From Verrucomicrobia bacterium UBA1629 (GTDB lineage: Bacteria > Verrucomicrobiota > Kiritimatiellia > RFP12 > UBA1067), in the NCBI GenBank assembly GCA_002321305.1, contig DCMF01000013.1:1-60092 (forward strand): a stretch of 60,092 nt of DNA. Reading direction: 5' to 3'. This document shows, piece after piece, positions 58,058-60,092 of this stretch. The notes beneath the pieces are model-generated. The model was not told the DNA's origin and did no database searches. It was given only the letters and a program-made list of their open reading frames with translations. The position numbers were made by a program, and so were the translations under genes. Positions within the stretch are counted from its first letter, which is position 1; every line of letters begins with the position of its first letter.

Positions 58058-59515
58058 ATGAAGTTTATCGGCCGAACCGAGCAAATCAATCAGCTTTCTG
58101 CGCTTTGGCGCAAAGGCTCCTCCTCGTTGGTGACCTGTCAGGGCCGTCGACGCATCGGGAAGAGCCGGCTGATGGATGAATTCGCGGCGCGAAGCGGCTG
58201 CCGTTATCTGAAGCTTTCCGGGCTTGCTCCGCGAAAGGGGATGACGAATGACGACCAGCTTCGGTATTTCTGCCAGCGGCTTGGCGAGAAGACGGGCGCA
58301 GACGGCCTCGTGGCCCGCAACTGGCCTGAGGCGTTTGCCTTGCTGAATGCGGAAGTCGCTCGGCACGCATCAGAACGAATGGTTGTCCTTCTGGACGAGA
58401 TCTCGTGGATGGGCAAGTATGATTCGGATTTTCCGGGGTATCTCAAGGACGCATGGGATGACGGCCTCAAGCAGCACGAGAGGCTGATACTGGTCCTGTG
58501 CGGCTCGGTCTCCTCCTGGATTCAGCGGAACATCCTTGACAGCACGGGCTTTGTCGGGCGCATTTCGCTCGAACTGGTCTTGGGGGAACTGCCCGTGCGG
58601 GACTGCCTGCAGTTCTGGCGGCAGTCGGCAGACGGCGTCTCGTCCCGCGAGGTGTTCGACCTCCTGTCCGTCACGGGAGGCGTGCCGATGTATCTTGAGG
58701 AGATCGACCCGACGCTGACGACCAACGAGAACCTGCGGCGCATGGCCTTTACGAAGGGCGGCACTCTGTTCAATGACTTCACGCGCATCTTCAATGACGT
58801 CTTCGGGGCGAAGGCGAAGGACAAGCGGCAGATCCTCTCGGCGCTGGCGTTTGAGTCGAAGACCCTTTCGGAGATTTCGGAGAGCCTTGGGAAGGTTCGT
58901 GGCGGACACGTCTCGGAGGCCCTGGAAGAGCTTGAGCTGGCCGGCTTCCTTGAACGGGACGGCGGCATCAATCCGGCCACGGGCAAGGAGGCGAAGATCG
59001 CCCGCTATCGCATACGGGACAACTATACGCGCTTTTACCTGCGCTTCATCGAGCCTTATTCGGCGATGATCCGTCGCGGTGCGTTCAACTTCGTTTCGCT
59101 TGAGACGTTGCCGGGCTGGGATTCGATTCTCGGCCTCCAGTTCGAGAACCTGGTGCTGAACAACGCCTCGGAGCTGATTTCCCGTCTTGGGCTTGATCGC
59201 TCGCTGGTTCTCTCCGTCGCGCCCTATCGGAAGCGGGCGTCGCGTGAGAGGCGAAAGGCGGAATCGGATTCGGGATGCCAGATCGACATCCTCATCCAGC
59301 TGCGGCAGGCGATGTATCCCGTCGAGGTGAAACGGCGGAATGCGATTGGCGTGGAGGTGGTCGAGCAGATGAAGGAGAAGGTTGCGCGGCTGCCGAATCC
59401 CAACGCGGTCTCCATTCGCCCCGTCTTGGTCTATGACGGCAGCCTGTCGCCTGCCATTGTCGAGAATGCCTACTTTGCCGACGTGGTGTCGGCGGCTGAC
59501 TTGCTGCTTCGGTGA
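58058..59515 (+). CDS. AAA ATPase with DUF234-type nuclease-like domain
   Basis: 485 aa. It opens MKFIGRTEQINQLSALWRKG with Walker A VTCQGRRRIGKSRL and Walker B VVLLDEISWM, and LCGSVSSW for sensor 1. A winged-helix segment (SLGKVRGGHVSEALEELELAGFLER) and a C-terminal PD-(D/E)xK-like domain (CQIDILIQ ... YPVEVKRRNAIG) follow. This archaeal-type ATPase family is common as lone genes in gut bacteria; its role is unknown, perhaps defence or DNA-related. It has its own promoter next to a perfect inverted repeat. Confidence 0.85.
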   Translation: MKFIGRTEQINQLSALWRKGSSSLVTCQGRRRIGKSRLMDEFAARSGCRYLKLSGLAPRKGMTNDDQLRYFCQRLGEKTGADGLVARNWPEAFALLNAEVARHASERMVVLLDEISWMGKYDSDFPGYLKDAWDDGLKQHERLILVLCGSVSSWIQRNILDSTGFVGRISLELVLGELPVRDCLQFWRQSADGVSSREVFDLLSVTGGVPMYLEEIDPTLTTNENLRRMAFTKGGTLFNDFTRIFNDVFGAKAKDKRQILSALAFESKTLSEISESLGKVRGGHVSEALEELELAGFLERDGGINPATGKEAKIARYRIRDNYTRFYLRFIEPYSAMIRRGAFNFVSLETLPGWDSILGLQFENLVLNNASELISRLGLDRSLVLSVAPYRKRASRERRKAESDSGCQIDILIQLRQAMYPVEVKRRNAIGVEVVEQMKEKVARLPNPNAVSIRPVLVYDGSLSPAIVENAYFADVVSAADLLLR

Positions 59516-59544
59516 GAGCGGATCTTCCCTTGTTCTTCGGCCGT

Positions 59545-60092
59545 TTCCCCCGTTTGTCCGCTGTCGTTTGTCCTTTGTCCGCAGAGTCCGCCGGCCGCAG
59601 TCGGGCGCTACGCGCGAACACGCAACGCCCCGGGCGTCGGGGCTGCCTACATATCCCCCTGCGAAGCAGCCCGAAGGGGCCACTAGGCGGGGTGCTTTTA
59701 ACGCGGAGGCTGCGGAGTTCAGGAGACACGGAGATGGGAGAGACATGGCTACGCTGGTTCCCTCCCTGATCGCAGACGGGCGCTTCGCGCGAACACGAAA
59801 CGCCCCGGCCGCGAAATCGCGCGTCGCGCGATTGAGGGCGCGCAGGCGCCGCCGGGGGCGATGCCTGCGGCATCGTCCGCCGCCGCCCGCGCGACCTCCC
59901 CCTTCGGGTTCTCGCGGCCGCGTCGGCACGAACGCGCGCCTGCGGCGCGAACACGAAAGCGTGCAGGCCTCTCGTCGATTCACGAAAAGGCTTCGCCCCC
60001 GCCTCGACGCTTCGTGGGCAGGCTCATCTCACGCGAATGAGACAGGCTTGCCCTTTGAACGTTTTTAGATAAACGCAGAGCCGCTTGCGCGG
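59545..60092. other. non-coding repeat-rich region
   Basis: No convincing gene. It holds TGTCC heptamers (about 59552-59590) and two near-identical 33-nt copies built on GCGCGAACACG (59601-59633 and 59776-59808), with a fragment near 59945. It also holds a short stretch of CGGAG words (59703-59748: CGCGGAGGCTGCGGAG, then ACACGGAGATG) and GC-rich palindromic sequence. The open frames here are arginine-rich and look fortuitous. Confidence 0.6.

Noticed and set aside
59382..60068. Possible coding region at the right end
   Set aside because: Its first part overlaps the ATPase gene in another frame and the rest translates GC-rich repeats into Arg/Ala-rich sequence.

Overview
The window is GC-rich, gene-dense bacterial chromosome with no rRNA genes, intact tRNA genes, phage genes or CRISPR array. 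Gene content suggests a Gram-negative diderm of the PVC superphylum, perhaps Kiritimatiellota or Lentisphaerota. The evidence is a lipid A-type acyltransferase, an ExbB/ExbD/TonB set, a large run of type II pseudopilins including one with an H-X-DG-type C-terminus, a large aspartate carbamoyltransferase and BatA/BatD-like proteins. The taxonomic call is inference.

Layout. 1-1.4 kb: PIN-domain toxin with partner, then a lipoprotein. 1.4-16.5 kb (+): uvrB, then a surface-polysaccharide block (GT8-like and GT2-like glycosyltransferases, an LpxL-like acyltransferase, an APH-like kinase, a two-piece GT-C membrane protein, a WbaP-like initiating sugar-phosphate transferase), then a DsbD-like protein, an Mrp ATPase, a YhcH-family protein and rpe. 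16.6-25.3 kb (+): coaC, a PP2C phosphatase, nadB, a fusion of a PurH IMP-cyclohydrolase-like domain to a complete ANL adenylating enzyme, BatA-like, manC-like, truA and an ASCH protein. 25.3-36.3 kb (-): the overlapping operon pyrB-NERD-prc-dapF-rsmE, then batD-like, hipBA and exbB-exbD-tonB. 36.4-43.3 kb (+): serine hydrolase, ruvC, NUDIX, radical SAM, a cation/H+ antiporter fused to EIIA, and mnmE. 43.3-53.4 kb (+): eight type II pseudopilin or minor-pseudopilin genes. 54.2-60.1 kb (+): a large secreted repeat protein, a second four-helix-bundle protein and an AAA ATPase.

The most unusual property is a set of short degenerate tandem word arrays (7-10 bp units, each a fixed core plus a variable dinucleotide). 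They appear between genes and also in frame inside conserved genes: uvrB twice, mnmE twice, nadB, a GT8 gene twice, a NUDIX gene and the neighbouring radical SAM gene. Both four-helix-bundle (23S rRNA intervening-sequence protein-like) genes are bracketed by such arrays. The clearest case is a 634-bp unit at 51765-52398, where octamer arrays in inverted orientation flank the four-helix-bundle gene inside the pseudopilin operon. A gene-less ~200-bp relative (44535-44731) sits in the same position relative to another pseudopilin and supplies its Shine-Dalgarno sequence, start codon and leader. This resembles the rRNA intervening-sequence arrangement (stem-forming ends around an IVP gene) moved into a protein-coding operon.

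Many promoters are readable as TATAAT/TATACT boxes only 6-10 nt before an ATG, so leaderless or near-leaderless transcripts look common alongside Shine-Dalgarno-led operon genes. All functional calls come from motif recognition by eye; no database search was run.
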